Origin: Metaphire vulgaris
Taxonomy: Eukaryota > Annelida > Clitellata > Crassiclitellata > Megascolecidae
Length of the DNA: 64,000 nt
NCBI GenBank assembly: GCA_018105865.1
Contig: CM030848.1
Location: forward strand, 13,440,199-13,504,198
Reading direction: 5' to 3'
The translations under genes and the position numbers were made by a program. Below are positions 1 through 14,046 of the stretch, in pieces; position 1 is the stretch's first letter, and every line of letters starts with the position of its first letter. The notes beneath the pieces are model-generated. The model was not told where the DNA came from and did not search any database. It saw nothing but the letters and a program-made list of their open reading frames with translations.

Positions 1-163
1 CCAATTACTCTTTCCGGCTCCATCGTCAATTTCGTCTTGCTTATTCACCGCTGAACAACGTTCTCTGTACTCGGTTTATTACCCGTTTGCGATTTCTCGC
101 TATTACATATGCATATTTTTTCGCCTGCTTACTTATTATAGTATCAGCGATCTTTGGTCACGT

Positions 164-202
<39 letters not shown>

Positions 203-1370
203 GCTGGCTATCGTCATTAAGACTCGTTATGGCGTAGTACGCGCTCTTCCGGTGGTGAACCTCCCCCCCGTGAAGCTGTTGGATGCCGGGTTCAAGTCTA
301 GGACACAAGGCGCCGTTCAATGTTCAAACGAACGACAGTTTAACGACCTATATATACTTTCGCTTTTTTAATCCTATACCTGAAATTACGGTTGATGTCC
401 TCTCCTGTGTCCCGCTACGTCACGTCGACTGACCTATTGCGTCCGACTGCGATTCTACTTCGGAGCGACCATCTCGACTTATGTCGAGGGCAGTTAAGCA
501 GACGTGGCGCCATAGAAGTTCCTTAGCCCGTCGACTGGTTGGCATGACGTGAAAAGTAATAGTGATGATTGTACGCGTGTAGTGTCTTTCTGTCTGAAAA
601 TGATGTCGAATTGGACATGGGTTGGGTCCAGCCATGAGTTGGGTTGGGTCAGAAATTGCCATGTTTATGGTGGGCTGGGCTGGGGTTGAGTAAGTGCTTG
701 TCAACATATTTATCGGTAAAAGTGTAGTAAAATTAGGGATAAAATTCCCATTTTCAGTCTTTTTCGGCAAAGTTTATTGATTTTTTCCGTCTATTTTCAA
801 CCCCCACCAACTTCCTATGAATTCATTCACCCCCTCACCAAGAAATCCTGGAACCGCCACTGCCCAGCAATAAGTATTACGAGATTTTCGTGCAGACCCA
901 CTTTTTAACCAATGCCAGACTGTTCTTAAAGTGATAGATATCCAAAATGCGGGTCCAGAGTCTTTGTTTTCAATCGGTGCAAATATGAAAGCCCACGACA
1001 CCACAAATTTTCGCTCAAATTTCGAAAAAATACATGGACTATTATAGTCCATGGTATTTTTTCGGGCGACCCAAAAATTCATGTCGATATATTGCTCACA
1101 TTTCGCTTTAGAACCCTCAAGCGCCCCCCACTGATGTCAGAGGACTAGAAAAAGCCGTCACTTTCCACCGTATTAATGTGTCTATATTCATATAGTATAT
1201 TGGCAATTATAATAATGGTGGCTATACATTGTATAGATTTAAAAACCCTTTAAATCATGGAGGTCGATAAGACAACGCAGAGACTTAAGCGCATACAGGA
1301 GAATGATGACCATTCTTTCTATATGAGCTGTCTCTGTCCCTTCCTGTCTATTTCCTTCCACCTGCTGGCT
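1..1370. other. 5' flank, no gene recognised
   Basis: Short open frames here have no recognisable similarity. Contents: a (CT)n run at about 165-197 and the 3' half of an inverted-repeat element ending AACCGCCACTG near 862 (a fuller copy lies at about 2,862-3,176). Confidence 0.5.
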
Positions 1371-1450
1371 TTAACCCCTTAACCGTGTATTTAACTGTAA
1401 CTCAATGTAAAACGGACGGATATATCCGGGATCCCCAGTTAAGGGGTTAA
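1371..1450. mobile_element. 80-bp TTAA-ended MITE
   Basis: Ends TTAACCCCTTAACC / GTTAAGGGGTTAA with an internal GGATATATCC palindrome. The TTAA termini are like piggyBac-type insertions. Further copies are listed separately. Confidence 0.8.
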
Positions 1451-1569
1451 TATTTCCGTCCGATATGTCTCCGATCGTTCAGTTTCAGTGCGTTTTGAAT
1501 CCAAGACCATCGTGAACTAAACCGCGTTCTAAAATTAATTATATCGAATGCTCGAGTGTTCATCACATG

Positions 1570-1727
1570 CAGTGTTTTATACAGGCCTGTTAGGAGGGGT
1601 GATTTTCCCCCCAAACCTCAAAATCCCCTCTCCAAAATCGCGGCACTAAAATTGTTTTTGCATTGCCTCTTCCCCTCTGGCCAATTCAATCCCCCTCCAA
1701 GGCCTGGAGTCTGGATAAAACACTGGT
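1570..1727. mobile_element. MITE (CAGTGTTTTATCCAGAC family)
   Basis: Ends CAGTGTTTTATACAGGCC / GTCTGGATAAAACACTG. Sister copies are near 25,041-25,210 (partial), 38,722-38,919 and 60,109-60,291. Confidence 0.75.
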
Positions 1728-2330
1728 TTATCAGAGTTGCAAGCAATGGCTTTAGGAGCTCAAATCTGCAGGAATTTGCCTGTTCAGAATATTTCACTAA
1801 TTTATTTTCTTCTGTAATTTCTCGATTTTTACGTCAATTACAGCACTTGATGGGGGGTCCGGCCCATCCAAAGGATACTTTTGTATTTACAAGCTACATC
1901 CTCCGCTCCGCCCTTGAATGCCCGAATATTTATTCTACGGGGGCGGGGGCGGGCACAGGTTAGCCCCGGCCCAGGGGTGACATCGTGGGGGTAATCTGTG
2001 CTACCAGAGCCTGTATATATAACCTAGTAACACAGTAAGTTCAGTCGTCGACATCCGATTATTATGCGACGTAGAATGATTTTTCTATCTTCGATCTCAC
2101 TGAAATTACGAAAAAATGGCGTCTCACTGAACGCTCTGCGCATGCGCGAAATGGCCGGCCTCATCTCGTCGTAAGTTGGTCGATATTTGACATATTGTGG
2201 CATTCCAGTGACATTTGACGACTTCGATTGTCACCCCCCTCCTCCCCGTTCCACGTTCACTGCAGATAATATTATCAAGGCAGAGCCAGTTCAACTGCGG
2301 ACGCTTCTCTGTAGCAAGCAGCAGTAGTCA

Positions 2331-2710
<380 letters not shown>

Positions 2711-3210
2711 AATCTTTCCTTTGTTAGAGCCAACCACTGTTGCTATTTTGTTACGTGAATTGTCTGTTGTAATGACTCTGAGATTAGCTGTGTTATCTCC
2801 TGACCAATCTTTCCCTTTATTCCCCTTTTGCCCTCCAATTATGACGTTGAATGGACATACGAACAGTGGCGGTTCCACGTGGGGGATGAGTGGGGATGCA
2901 ACCCCCCACCCACCGGACTTCTGGACTTACTTTCTTTGCTTACGAAACCCTATTTTTGGGTAAAAGTCTATAGTAAAACTAACTGTGGATGACCTTAGTT
3001 TTGCTTGTCAAACCTATTTTTCGATAAAAGTTTAGTAAAATTAGGTATAAAATTCCTTTTTTTCAGCCTTTTTACGGCAAAGTTTATTGATCTTGTCCTT
3101 GCTTCTATTCTCATTCCCCACCAACTTTCTATGAATTCATTCACCCCCCCCTCCCACCAAGAAATCCTGGAACGGCATGCACTGCATACGATGAGGCATC
3201 GCTTTCTGCA

Positions 3211-3291
3211 TTAACCCCTTAACTGGGTATTTAACTGTAACTCAATGTAAAAATGGACGGATATATCCGGGATCCCCAGTTAAGGGGTTAA
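3211..3291. mobile_element. 80-bp TTAA-ended MITE
   Basis: Same sequence family and orientation as 1,371-1,450. Confidence 0.8.
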
Positions 3292-3689
3292 CAGGGTTTA
3301 CAGTTGCACTACGGCATAAGCCTAAGAGGCTTATGTCATATAACGTCACGCCCAGAAATACCAAGTGAATTATTTAACGCAGGGTACTATGTATGTACGT
3401 ATGTACTATGTATAGTACTATGCACTCTATACATTGCATTTTAATACCACATGGCGTACATGCGGGCTGCTGTTAGCCGATGCTAATCCTCCCGGAGAGT
3501 GGGGGGGGGGGAGGTGGAAAGACCCAGTGGTGGAGGGGAGCATCGATCGACGTGAGATGGAACAAGGGCACGTGACGTCACCCCGTTAGATCGACTGGTT
3601 TGTTTATTTCGTGTTTTTCTGCCTTAGTAATCATAAATTAGCGGTATTTATTAGCCGCGGGAGTTTTTATCACGTGACCGAATACTGAT

Positions 3690-3693
3690 ACAG

Positions 3694-3761
<68 letters not shown>

Positions 3762-3782
3762 TACTACTACTAATAATAACTA

Positions 3783-3833
<51 letters not shown>

Positions 3834-3835
3834 GC

Positions 3836-3895
<60 letters not shown>
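3690..3895. repeat. (TAC)n/(ATT)n microsatellite
   Basis: Pure TAC blocks followed by ATT. Confidence 0.97.
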
Positions 3896-3898
<3 letters not shown>

Positions 3899-4269
3899 TA
3901 TTAAATTGGCAATTCGTTATGCTTTTATTTTCCTTTGGGGCTGTCCATTAATTATGTCAACAATTTTTGGGCAATTTTTGACCCCCCTTGTCAACAGCTG
4001 TCAACTTTTAGTTATCCCCTATAATTATGTCTGCCCAAGATCAATGACAGGTCCCAATAACAAGGTTTAATATCATTGTTTGCGGTGATGACCATTTTTA
4101 CCATTTTCCCCCTTTTTTGCTCATCGAGTGTGAAAATGTGGCGGTGATGACCTTTTTGCCGTGCTTTTTCCCATTGTAATAAACAGTATTTCATGAAATT
4201 TCACATCTTTTGATTATTTGTAAAAAGTGAAATTGTTGACGTCAAATAAACATTTCGAAAAGACCGTCA

Positions 4270-5060
4270 ACAGAGCTGCAGAATTTTACTTCCGAAGGGT
4301 GGTAGTGGGTGGGGGTGGGCGTAAGACTGGCGGCCATCGTTTTTATTACCTGTTTCATTAATTTGGTCGGTCAATCTACTCGAATACTCGGAATCGATCC
4401 GCGCCCTTTCGATCGGTCATCCGGACGAACAGCCAATCAGATCGGCCGGCCCGGCCGGCCAGCCAGGCGATCGGCCGGTCGCCTGGCCGGCCAGCCAGCC
4501 AGCCAGCCAGCCGGCCAGCCAGTCAATCATTCTGTCGAGCGGGCGGCCAGTCAATCATTCGGGTTTATTAGTTATTACGTGGCCGCAGCGCTCGGCGTAT
4601 CCATCCTGTCGCCGTCACCGTCACCGTCACCGTCACCGTCACCGTCACCGTCGCCGTTACTACGCGATCGGGGATAATTCGGCAAATACAACGACGGAGC
4701 CAGTTTCCACGCAGCGGATCTTCAGGGTCGCTGGACTAGACCAGGGAACGGATAATAATTGAGTGCGCTGTGGACAGAAGAAGATGGGGGGGGGGCGAGG
4801 TGAAGTTGGGGGTGGGGGCGGAGGGGTAGGGGAGGCAACGCCTGGCTCTTTTCCGATTTTCGTCCGGGCGTACAAACGTCCGTTCGTCCGGCCCGCTGGT
4901 CGATTTCATTTTCATGCTGAATGGCGACAGGAAGACGATGGCAAATATCGTGGCGCCTACTTGTAAACGAATCGATTTTTTTAGCGTTTTCCGATTCGCG
5001 GTAATTTCTTCCTTCTTGTTGTCGTCGGTCGTCGTCGAGTTTTGTGGCGACCCTCCAAGA
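4270..5060 (+). promoter_or_regulatory. CpG-rich patch, possible upstream promoter or non-coding exon
   Basis: This stretch is clearly richer in GC and CpG than its surroundings. It contains overlapping CCGG/CCAG repeats (4,445-4,545), a (CCGTCA)n run (4,610-4,655) and poly-G/GGGGGC tracts. An acceptor-like site before exon 1 implies an upstream 5'UTR exon, and this is one candidate place. There is no motif that proves promoter activity. Confidence 0.22.
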
Positions 5061-5255
5061 TGTACAGCTACAGACAGATAGATATATTGGGACTGAAGCA
5101 GGTCCTATACTTGGCCCGGACTTTGCTCAAAGAGGGGCCTCAAAATAACAGGCCCACATAAATAATTAACATTAATATCTGTGGTATCTTATAGTAAGTT
5201 AATATTTCTAAGAGGTGGCAGATGGTGTGCCTATAGGCTAAATTATATTTACCCT

Positions 5256-5335
5256 TTAACCCCTTAACTGGGGATCCCGGATATATCCGTCCATTTTACA
5301 TTGAGTTACAGTTAAATACACGGTTAAGGGGTTAA
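5256..5335. mobile_element. 80-bp TTAA-ended MITE, inverse
   Basis: Same family in reverse orientation. Confidence 0.8.
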
Positions 5336-5790
5336 TGCATGTCGGATATTTCTGCCTGGATAGGCCTATCTGTTAAACTGTCTGATAGATTCATATTAAG
5401 AGTTAGGGGACTGATGGTCTTGATGATCGAAAGGCCTGGTCTAGGGTGCTTATACGGGGACTGAATGTACAGTAGGCCTATTAGGCCTATTGGAATTCTG
5501 CATCTCTTAATGCGTTAGGCCTACACTTCAAGCCATTTTTATATTTAGGGCCTACGTAAACTGTTGGCCAGATGCCATGGATTTGATCTGGATCTTTAAT
5601 GATTTGATTTGGCGTATATATCTCATTAAACTGACGACGACCTTTTCGCCCGTCAGACTTTTTCGCGTCGGGATGGGTCACCCCCTCAAAATTGCGACGC
5701 CACTTGTTGGACCCCTCGCTTTTTCATCCAAGTTTACGTCTAAGTCTGACTTATTGGCACAAACTGTGTATCCTCTTGAAAAGACCTGTT

Positions 5791-5792
<2 letters not shown>

Positions 5793-5876
<84 letters not shown>

Positions 5877-5963
5877 GATCTGGAGAGTCTTGAAAATGAA
5901 TCGATCGGTTAGGTCCGAATGACTGCTGGCTCCTATAGTGTCGTGAAATTGTCTGTCTGTCTG

Positions 5964-5998
<35 letters not shown>

Positions 5999-6300
5999 GT
6001 CTCTCTCTCTCTCTCTCGCTTGCTGGCCAATTCGGCGATTACCAACTGGGACGGCGTTTAATTGCACGGACATGGAAAAACACAGAAAATCCTCGTTATC
6101 CTCCTATCCCAAGATCCGGGCACGCGCTCCGACAACCTATAGGCTACACCGAGACTGTAGACATAAGAAGAAGAAGATGATGAAGATGAAGCAGGAAGAA
6201 GAAGAAGAAGAAGAAGAAGAAGAAGGAGGAGAAGAAGAAGACGAAGAAGGAGAAGGAGGAGGAGGAAGGAAGGAAGGAGGAGGAGAGGAGGAGGAGGAAT
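5793..6300. repeat. (AT)n, (AG)n, (CT)n and (GAA)n tracts
   Basis: AT then AG at 5,793-5,871, CT/GTCT at 5,949-6,018 and purine-rich GAA/GGA at 6,163-6,298. Confidence 0.95.
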
Positions 6301-7856
6301 CATTAATATTATTGCAGATAGAAAGCGCGTAATAAAACACGCATCATCATTTTGTTTCTGTAGTTATCCTATTTCCCTCCTTTATATAGGTTATGCATAT
6401 TGTGAATAATAATTTTATTTATTTAAACCTGCGTTTGTAGAAAACTTTGCCCAGCACTGTAAAACAAAAAATTCATTTTCGACGTTCAAAGAGAGACCGA
6501 CAGAGAGTCCCATTCAGTCTACTGCGCCGGGTTGTTAAAAAATAATATAATTAATTGCAAGACCCGTATCTTGTCGCACACGTTTTCATCAATGGATTTC
6601 CGATTTGAAATCAGGACCCACTTCTGTGAAGCACATTGCAACGAAGGGTCCTTGTCTAGGCAATCAAAAGCGATGGAATACTTCGGATGGAAAACGCACC
6701 CGTTTTATTAGCGCAGCGGCAGCACTCTTATATACGGCGCAGGCTATAGCGCATGTATTTATAACGTTCATAACACGCTTATGAATAGAGATTGGAACCC
6801 GATATTCCAACTGGATGTCTGACTGTATTAGTGGCATAGGCGGATTTCATTAAAGGCTAGGGTAGGCTTAAGCCTACCCAACTAATCCCACCAAAACAAA
6901 AAAATTGTTTTTTCCATCAACACCAGGTCCAGACCCCCATGCTAGCCTACCCAAATATTAAACTCTAAATCCGCCTATGATTAGAGGATGCCCGCTATGT
7001 ACTTGTACAGTACCTGGAGAAGTCGAGTCTGAACACGCATCTGTTTCCGTTGACTCCCCCGCCCCCATAGTCTGTCTGTTTCGCTGTTCCCAACTCTGAC
7101 TGACGATAGGCCTATCTGTGCAAGTTTGGGAAATGGGGTTTAAAACTCTAGGCATTTTAGTTTTTAAGCATATAAAAACCTTGAAAAAGTCAGATTTTAG
7201 GTTTTTAGGTATTTTTAACTATTTTTTTAAGTAGAAAAATTAAGAAACTCGTCTTTAATGTTTTAAACGTTTTTACTTTCTGCCGACAACAGAACACATA
7301 TAGGCCTATGACATGGGTATAGAACAGGGTTTGAGGGTGTTGGCGTGCCAAACATTAGAGCCTAAAATTCCTTTAAAATCATTAATAAACTAAAAATTCC
7401 TACAACCAAAATTTGGTTTCTAAAAAATCTAGGGTTTCCCGCCAGTATCTGTACCATCGCCGAGACCGTCTTTTGCGTATGGATTTTGGTGCATGGTGTT
7501 ATGACCATTTTTACAAAAACTAGCCTATGGCCATGCATCGGTGCCAGCGAACAACAGGACATAAATGTCGATGTAAACCTCTGAGGCACTGACCAAATAA
7601 TAACTGTGAATCAGGCCTATAGGCTATAGCTATCAGTTTCAGTTTTCGTGTTCGTTGTGTTCGTATCGACGGTATAGCAGTAAAAACATTAAAAAACCAC
7701 TATGTCCATTTATGCGTAATTGCACATATATGAACTTCCTGCATCCATGTTGTGAAACAAACTGTATACAGGGTAGGTCAACGGACAGAATTGACACTAA
7801 AGACATGATCGAGTTTAGTCAATTTGAAATGATGTTAAGAACGACGAATAAGAGAA

Positions 7857-7881
7857 TGTATGTATATATGTATGTATATAT

Positions 7882-7963
<82 letters not shown>

Positions 7964-8067
7964 GCTGTCCATTAATTATGTCAACAATTTTGGGCTATTT
8001 TTGACCCTCTCCGCTGTCAACAACTGTCAAACTTTTTCAAACCCTCATCCCCTAAAATTAATTGATA

Positions 8068-8126
<59 letters not shown>

Positions 8127-8170
8127 TATATACATATATATATGAATATATATATACATATATATACTGT
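7857..8170. repeat. (AT)n tracts flanking a short repeat
   Basis: Two AT tracts (about 7,888-7,960 and 8,063-8,175) with a GGGGCTGTCCATTAATTATG segment between them; the same segment occurs at 3,940. Confidence 0.95.
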
Positions 8171-8199
8171 ATATAAGACGATCTTGTGATCTTAAAGCG

Positions 8200-8524
8200 A
8201 GCGAGTGAAGAAGTCCTTTCAACGCATCAGGATTTAAAATCCTTGGACGAAATGGCTTTTTTCTTGCCGTCCTCTGGGAAATCTTTCACCTGCTAAAAAG
8301 TCATCGCGCTGTCTCCTCGACGAAACCATTTCCTCCTCTTCTTCTTCTTACCCTCCTCCTCCTCCTCCTCCCCTCTTCCTCCTCCTCCTCCTCCTCCTCC
8401 TCCTCCTCCTCCTATGCCGCGACTTTTCTCCTTCGGCTGAGCGAAGAGAAGCGAAAAAAGCCGTTTCCATTTCGTCTTATCATCCGGCGACGATCACATC
8501 ACCGTTCATCTTCATATCCTGCGC

Positions 8525-8561
<37 letters not shown>

Positions 8562-8740
8562 TTCCGTCGAATCACCTTCCCTTACGACTTCTTCCCCGTG
8601 CGCTTTCGCTTGTTTTTGTAGCGCCAGCGTGTCGAACGTAACCGTTGAAAGAAGAAAACGCGCCCGTTTGCCCCCCCCCCCGATCTCGCGCGAATTTGCG
8701 CGCCACTCGCAGCAGGAAACATAATGACGTCTGAAAAATG
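8200..8740 (+). promoter_or_regulatory. Second CpG-rich patch with (TCC)n and (CAG)n
   Basis: A GC-rich island with (TCC)n (8,352-8,412), (CAG)n (8,526-8,560) and many CpG dinucleotides between two AT-rich regions. It could hold a promoter or 5'UTR exon of the sodium channel, 6 kb upstream of the first coding exon. Equally it may be only composition. No coding frame here looks like a protein family. Confidence 0.25.
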
Positions 8741-8836
8741 CATATCCATGAGCGTTCATTAGTATAGGCCACTTATTACTTTATTTACTTACACACAGGA
8801 AGGCTTTTAACGTTTGTGTGTGCGTATACTGTAGAG

Positions 8837-10653
8837 CAGGAGTGAAAAAACCTTGGCCCGCGAGCCAAACTTGGCCCGCGGGCTGATTTTATTTGGCCCG
8901 CGAAAATATTTACGCTTTTAAAAATTTTTGCTAAAAGTTTATGAATGAAATTGATTTGAGGTAAAACCTTGTTTGGTTTGAGAAATTGGTTTGATGCAGA
9001 ATCTTTCTGAGGCCTAAAAATAGCTTTGATGTAGAATCACAGATCCTGTGTTTTGCTGGCATGACAAATGGAAAAGCATTAATCTTTTTTGGTTTTGAGT
9101 TTCGTTGGCGATGTTGACTGAACCAGTATATCGACGCGCTATATCAACAGTCGAAAGGCGGTGCTTTAGAAGAATACTCGAACTAAATTGGCAAGAAAAA
9201 AAAAACAAACGAGAAAGTACTAAAGAGAATAGGAGGAAGAGGTAATTTAGTAAGAAGAAATAATAAAGATGAAAATACAATACGCCGGACACAATCATCA
9301 TGCCAGCTTCATGCACAGAACATGTCAGAATATTTCCAGAGGGCAAATATACGAGGGAAATCCAACCAAAGGAAGGTCGCGTAGAGAATGGCTGGAGGAG
9401 GCTAAAGAACAAACAAAAATAGAAAACTATGGAAAAATCAAAAGATGCACCGAATACAGGGATGATTCTTCTTAACTGTCAACCTGCAAAATGAAGACGA
9501 CACACAGAAAGAAGAAAGAAGTCCTATACTCATATATACACATATACACACATATATACACATATATACACATATATACGCCGCCTCATACTACCTTTAA
9601 TTCGCTTCATCACTCTTCTGAATTTTTGCATATCTATATCCTACGGTAGCACTAGCATTGTCCAATTTCAAACAGGGTATCAATTCTAAAATATTTTTGT
9701 GGTCCATAAAAGAAACCAGCTCTCTTAAGCGCCATCTTATCTCTCGATTGATTTTTTAGACATTTGATAGAGAATAGATTTCTGAAAGACTTTGTATAGT
9801 GTCGTTTCAAATGGCTCATTGTTTTTCGTGGCATTTCGAAAGATCCAGAAAAATTGAGACAGAATATATTGACAATTCTAGTACGGTTTTACACAGCAAA
9901 GATGGGGACACAAGAATATGTGGGTTTAAATCGTTTCATCACTCTTCTGAATTTTTGCATATCTATAGCCTACTGTAGCACTAGTCCTTGCATTGTCCAA
10001 TTTCAAACAGGCCATTTTGGTCCACCCAATATTTGGCTTGTGGCGCCCTCCATGCCTCATAGATATGCTGACCTTTGCCCTGCCGACAAACCACCTTGTC
10101 TATAGCTATTTCAAGAAAGATTAAGCGCATAAGAATAAGCAGCTACTACTGTATTACTTTCCAGGGCGCTGTATAAGTTTACGAGATTTTACTTACTTAC
10201 TTAGCATACTTGCGTCAATTAGCAAAACACTCGGCAGATTTACGATTATATTTAGTTGCAGATATAAAATCAGACGTTGCTAAACCAGTGAAAGATAAAC
10301 AATGTCACGTGACCCACGTGACATCAGCTCCCATGTCTACATCGGTCGTCGTCTTCTGACTTTATACGTTTTCAATTTGATCTTCAGTTTTTCGCCATTA
10401 ACAGAGTCTGAAATGTAGCTGTTTCTGTTAGATACAACTAGAATACGGTTTGTCAGAGTTACAACAATAGTTTGTATTCAATGTAAATAATGTAATGATT
10501 GAATGGCCTTTCATGTTTTCGTTATGTTACTTTAGATTTTTAGATAGCCCAGTTTTGGGAATATAATCTTGACAAGCATTTTTGCATTAGGTCCACGAGG
10601 ACATGGGAGACATGTCATTTGGCCCGCCGCCCGAAAAGTCTTGACACCCCCTG
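8837..10653. mobile_element. 1.8-kb hAT-like element with 8-bp target duplication
   Basis: Begins CAGGAGTGAAAAAACC and ends TTGACACCCCCTG, with the identical 8-bp CTGTAGAG on both sides (8,829-8,836 and 10,654-10,661). It has GGCCCGCG-rich subterminal sequence at both ends, typical of hAT elements. No transposase is visible; inside are a LINE 3' fragment (about 9,255-9,500) and a dispersed repeat (about 9,592-9,990), so it is a nested composite. Confidence 0.72.
9269..9475 (+). pseudogene. LINE reverse transcriptase C-terminal fragment
   Basis: The translation contains KIQYAGHNHHASFMHRTCQN and KGRSRREWLEEAKEQT, the pattern K-x-x-GH ... GR-x-RR-x-W-L-x-x at the end of many non-LTR retrotransposon ORF2 proteins. 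It is a truncated remnant. Confidence 0.5.
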
Positions 10654-10943
10654 CTGTAGAGTATAGAGCTCGCCGATAATAATCACGGCTGTTTTATCAG
10701 AACAGACCATGTAGGCTTATATACGGATTATGGATTTCCATATCGAGTTCGATATAGACTATATAGTTTATTTTATAATCATCAGTCATAGTTTCCTGGA
10801 TGATGCATAGAGCCGTTCAGACCGTTCAGTAATAATAACGAAGACGGTGATTTTTTTAAAAAGGAAGGCTATTTTCCGCTTTCAAAGGCGCTGCTAATGC
10901 AACTGGCAAATAATCATGTGCTGGTTAACGACGTGCCTGCCAG

Positions 10944-10978
10944 TAATTAACTTGGGGTGTACCACCCCAAGTTAATTA
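10944..10978. repeat. Perfect 16-bp hairpin
   Basis: TAATTAACTTGGGGTG, spacer TAC, then its exact inverse complement. There is no T-run after it, and no gene is adjacent. Confidence 0.85.
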
Positions 10979-11975
10979 GAGGAAGCTTGCTTTCGCGGGG
11001 GAAATGCATGGCTGGCGGCGGAATAATCTTCTCCGTTTTCATCAGAAACTGATTTCGCAGCCGACGTTACAGGGTGATTGAACCAAAAACCGTAGGTCAG
11101 AAAAACGAGAGTTCAGAGCAAGTACACTTCTAAAGGGCACACCACAAAGCACTGGCCAGACGGCATGTTTTTTAACAAAGCGCAGGTGTCAGAACCTATC
11201 GCTCTGCCCACTTGCCTGAAACAGAGACATGGCAAAGATGCGCATTTGACGTAGAGAAAACTGATCGTAAAATGCCTTTCGGATATGAAAAAAGCGAGCG
11301 CCAGTCTCATTAGAAGTAATAATTATCGACATAAAGGTAAACCTTGAACTTTAAGAAAGCTAGAACATCAAATGGGGCTAGTTATCGCATTTAGACGTTC
11401 TGGCTCAAAGCAGGTACAACTTGAGCCTATATAATGAAAGGTTACGGGTTCAATGCCGACTAACTCGTAAGTCTGTAGCTAGAAAACTAATAAATTCTGG
11501 AATATTTTCCAATTCGGAAATGTATGAATTTTTGTAACACTCTCCCGAAATTTTCAAGAATAAAATTCTTCCATAGAATCTATAATTCAAGACACGGTTT
11601 TGCATTATAAATGCATCGGCGCGTTGTGAAGATCTCCTGAAGATGCCTTGATGTACAGGCAAAACGATTGTACATTGGAACCAGCGAGCCTTCTGATATA
11701 TTATACGCAGGTTCTTAAGTTTAAATAACAATAGGCATTATAGCCGCATTACTTGCTGTGCATGTGATGACACTGCCTACAAAACGTTTCTCTCTGCGCA
11801 GAATTAAAGTATTTACCACTGTTTTTTCAATAATTATATATACTATAATATATTTTTTACTATTAATATATATTTTTACTATTAATATATCAAAAATTTC
11901 TGAATTTGCGGATTGATTTTGAAGTACCATCGATTGATACTTTGGGTATTAGAACTGGTGCTATAGAAGTGCATA

Positions 11976-12016
<41 letters not shown>

Positions 12017-13127
12017 AAATAAAAATTGTTGGTTACTTCATTACGAGATTAGCGATCCCTTTAATAACCTTATTTCTTCTTTTCCGCGTGTTTATGTTAT
12101 TCCTCTACTAGTTAAGTTTAATGTTCTATAGGGCCTATATTATGTTAATTTGTTTGACTATTGTATGTAAAATGTGCGAGGAAGAAATAAAGTTCATTCA
12201 CTCATTCATAGAATTTCGGATGCAACTCTTCCCCCTCCTCACATGAGACGAACCAACCCACCGTTACCGTTACCCACGTAAAACTGTAGCCCAGTGGCGT
12301 AGCGTGGTCTTGTGCCGCCCATGGCTTCTGAAAAAAGCCGCCCCCAATCTGCTGTTCTTATGCCTGACAGGGCAAAAAAAGGTCATCAGTTATATAAAAT
12401 GGCCTGACAAGCAAAAAAAAGGTCATCACCGCTCAATTTGCCGCCCCCTCGACGTGTGCCGCCCATGGCTCGAGCCATAGTAGCCATTGGGACGCTATAC
12501 GCCGCTGCTGTAGCCTATTAGAACAATTTCTTCTTTCGCAACTCTACTCGTTTGGAGGATGCTGTTGGAATAGTTAGATCCTCCTTTAATATAGGCGCTT
12601 TTTCGGCGACCTCTATTACAGCCATCCTCACCCATGCGAGTTCATGTTGTTCCCACAGCAGGCATGCAGGCTATCTGGTTTTGTTCGTGCACGGTTGATG
12701 ACCAGCTTGCTTTTCCAGACGGGATTCATTCGTTCACGTAATGGGATCGAGGCTGGTCGTTTTTATTCCATCTGCCAACAGTTACGCGTTGCCAACAGAT
12801 ATATTTCTGTCAACTTGATCCGGCAGTTGAGCGGTGACCGGTCGGTCGGAGCTTCGGCGACAATTTACAGCAGCATTTGTGAAATGTTAAGGGATTTGGG
12901 CATATATAGGCCGTAAACTTGGATGAAAAAGCGGGGAGCCGTTTTATTACTTCCCCTTTCCAGAGCCTATAGCCTCTCAAAAAGTTGGAGACTTTCGAGC
13001 ATATAGTGAGTTATAGATCTACATAACTCCGGATATGTTTGGGAAAACATCATTTTTATGCAGATGTGCAGTGATGGAACAGGTTCGGTTAGATTAACGC
13101 GTGTCGTTTATGTAAACGATCGACTAT

Positions 13128-13207
13128 TAACCCCTTAACCGTGTATTTAACTGTAACTCAATGTAAAATGGACGGATATATCCGGGATCCCCCAGTTAAG
13201 GGGTTAA
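13128..13207. mobile_element. 80-bp TTAA-ended MITE
   Basis: Same family, one extra C. Confidence 0.8.
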
Positions 13208-13742
13208 TGCCTGCGCTCTGCATACAAGACAATGCTACGAAAATCAATGCAGTTGCTCATGTGGCGAGAATGAGTAATATCTTGCCGATTAATGTTGTGG
13301 CATGGACTACAAGACCTTCTATCACGGTATCTATCACGGTATCTATCACGGTATCTATCACAGTCAGCGTGGAAGAACCTCCCTCATTTTACCTACCTTC
13401 ACTGCCATGGCTTAGCCACGAGGGCCGGGGGACCCCCCCCCCTATTATGGCCTTGGGCCTGCAGTCGTGAGATTTGCTCAAAACCGTTGAGAAAGTTCCC
13501 GCTAGTAGGTATCTGCAAAAATATACTAGCAATGCGATAAGCATAAAAATAATAATGGCAGACATGAGTTAGGCATAATTTTAAATTGGTTTATCAAAAA
13601 CTTAATTTATTTGCTAATATTTCGTTAATTGATTATGATATGTTGTTTTAATTAATTTGTTTGTTTGTAGAATAGAATAGAAATTTGTTCCCAATTTTTT
13701 CTGGAATTTTAAATCTCAATTACATTCTTTTTCATTGCCGGA

Positions 13743-14046
13743 CAGTGACGTAGCCAAGCGGGGGGATTTAAAACCCCCTTGTGCGCCGACAAAAATTTTT
13801 TAATGTGTTTCCATGCATTTTTAATTTTCGGACGCGTTTTCGAGGGTCAAACCCCCCTTGGGACTGCTGACCAAACTTTTTAAAGCACCACAGACGTGAC
13901 GACCTTTTTTTGCTTGTCAGCAAGGAAAGACATAGGGTATGATAAATACATAGGATGACCTTTTTTGCTTGTCAAGATTTTTTGAGAGTTGTTTACGGTC
14001 AAAAGTCAAAACCAATCCCCTTCCGGAAATCCTGGCTACGCCACTG
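13743..14046. mobile_element. hAT-type MITE (CAGTGACGTAGCCA family)
   Basis: Ends CAGTGACGTAGCCA / TGGCTACGCCACTG, flanked by TTGCCGGA and TTACCGGA. A relative at 31,893-32,167 starts 30 bp after exon 11; others are near 21,215-21,420, 24,070-24,245 and 28,325-28,520. Confidence 0.78.

Noticed and set aside
4309..4677. 122-aa frame rich in Gly, Arg, Ala and Pro
   Set aside because: Made of CCGG/CCAG and CCGTCA repeats; no domain.
12644..12916. 90-aa frame with mixed composition
   Set aside because: No recognisable family, splice context or neighbouring exon; length is within chance.
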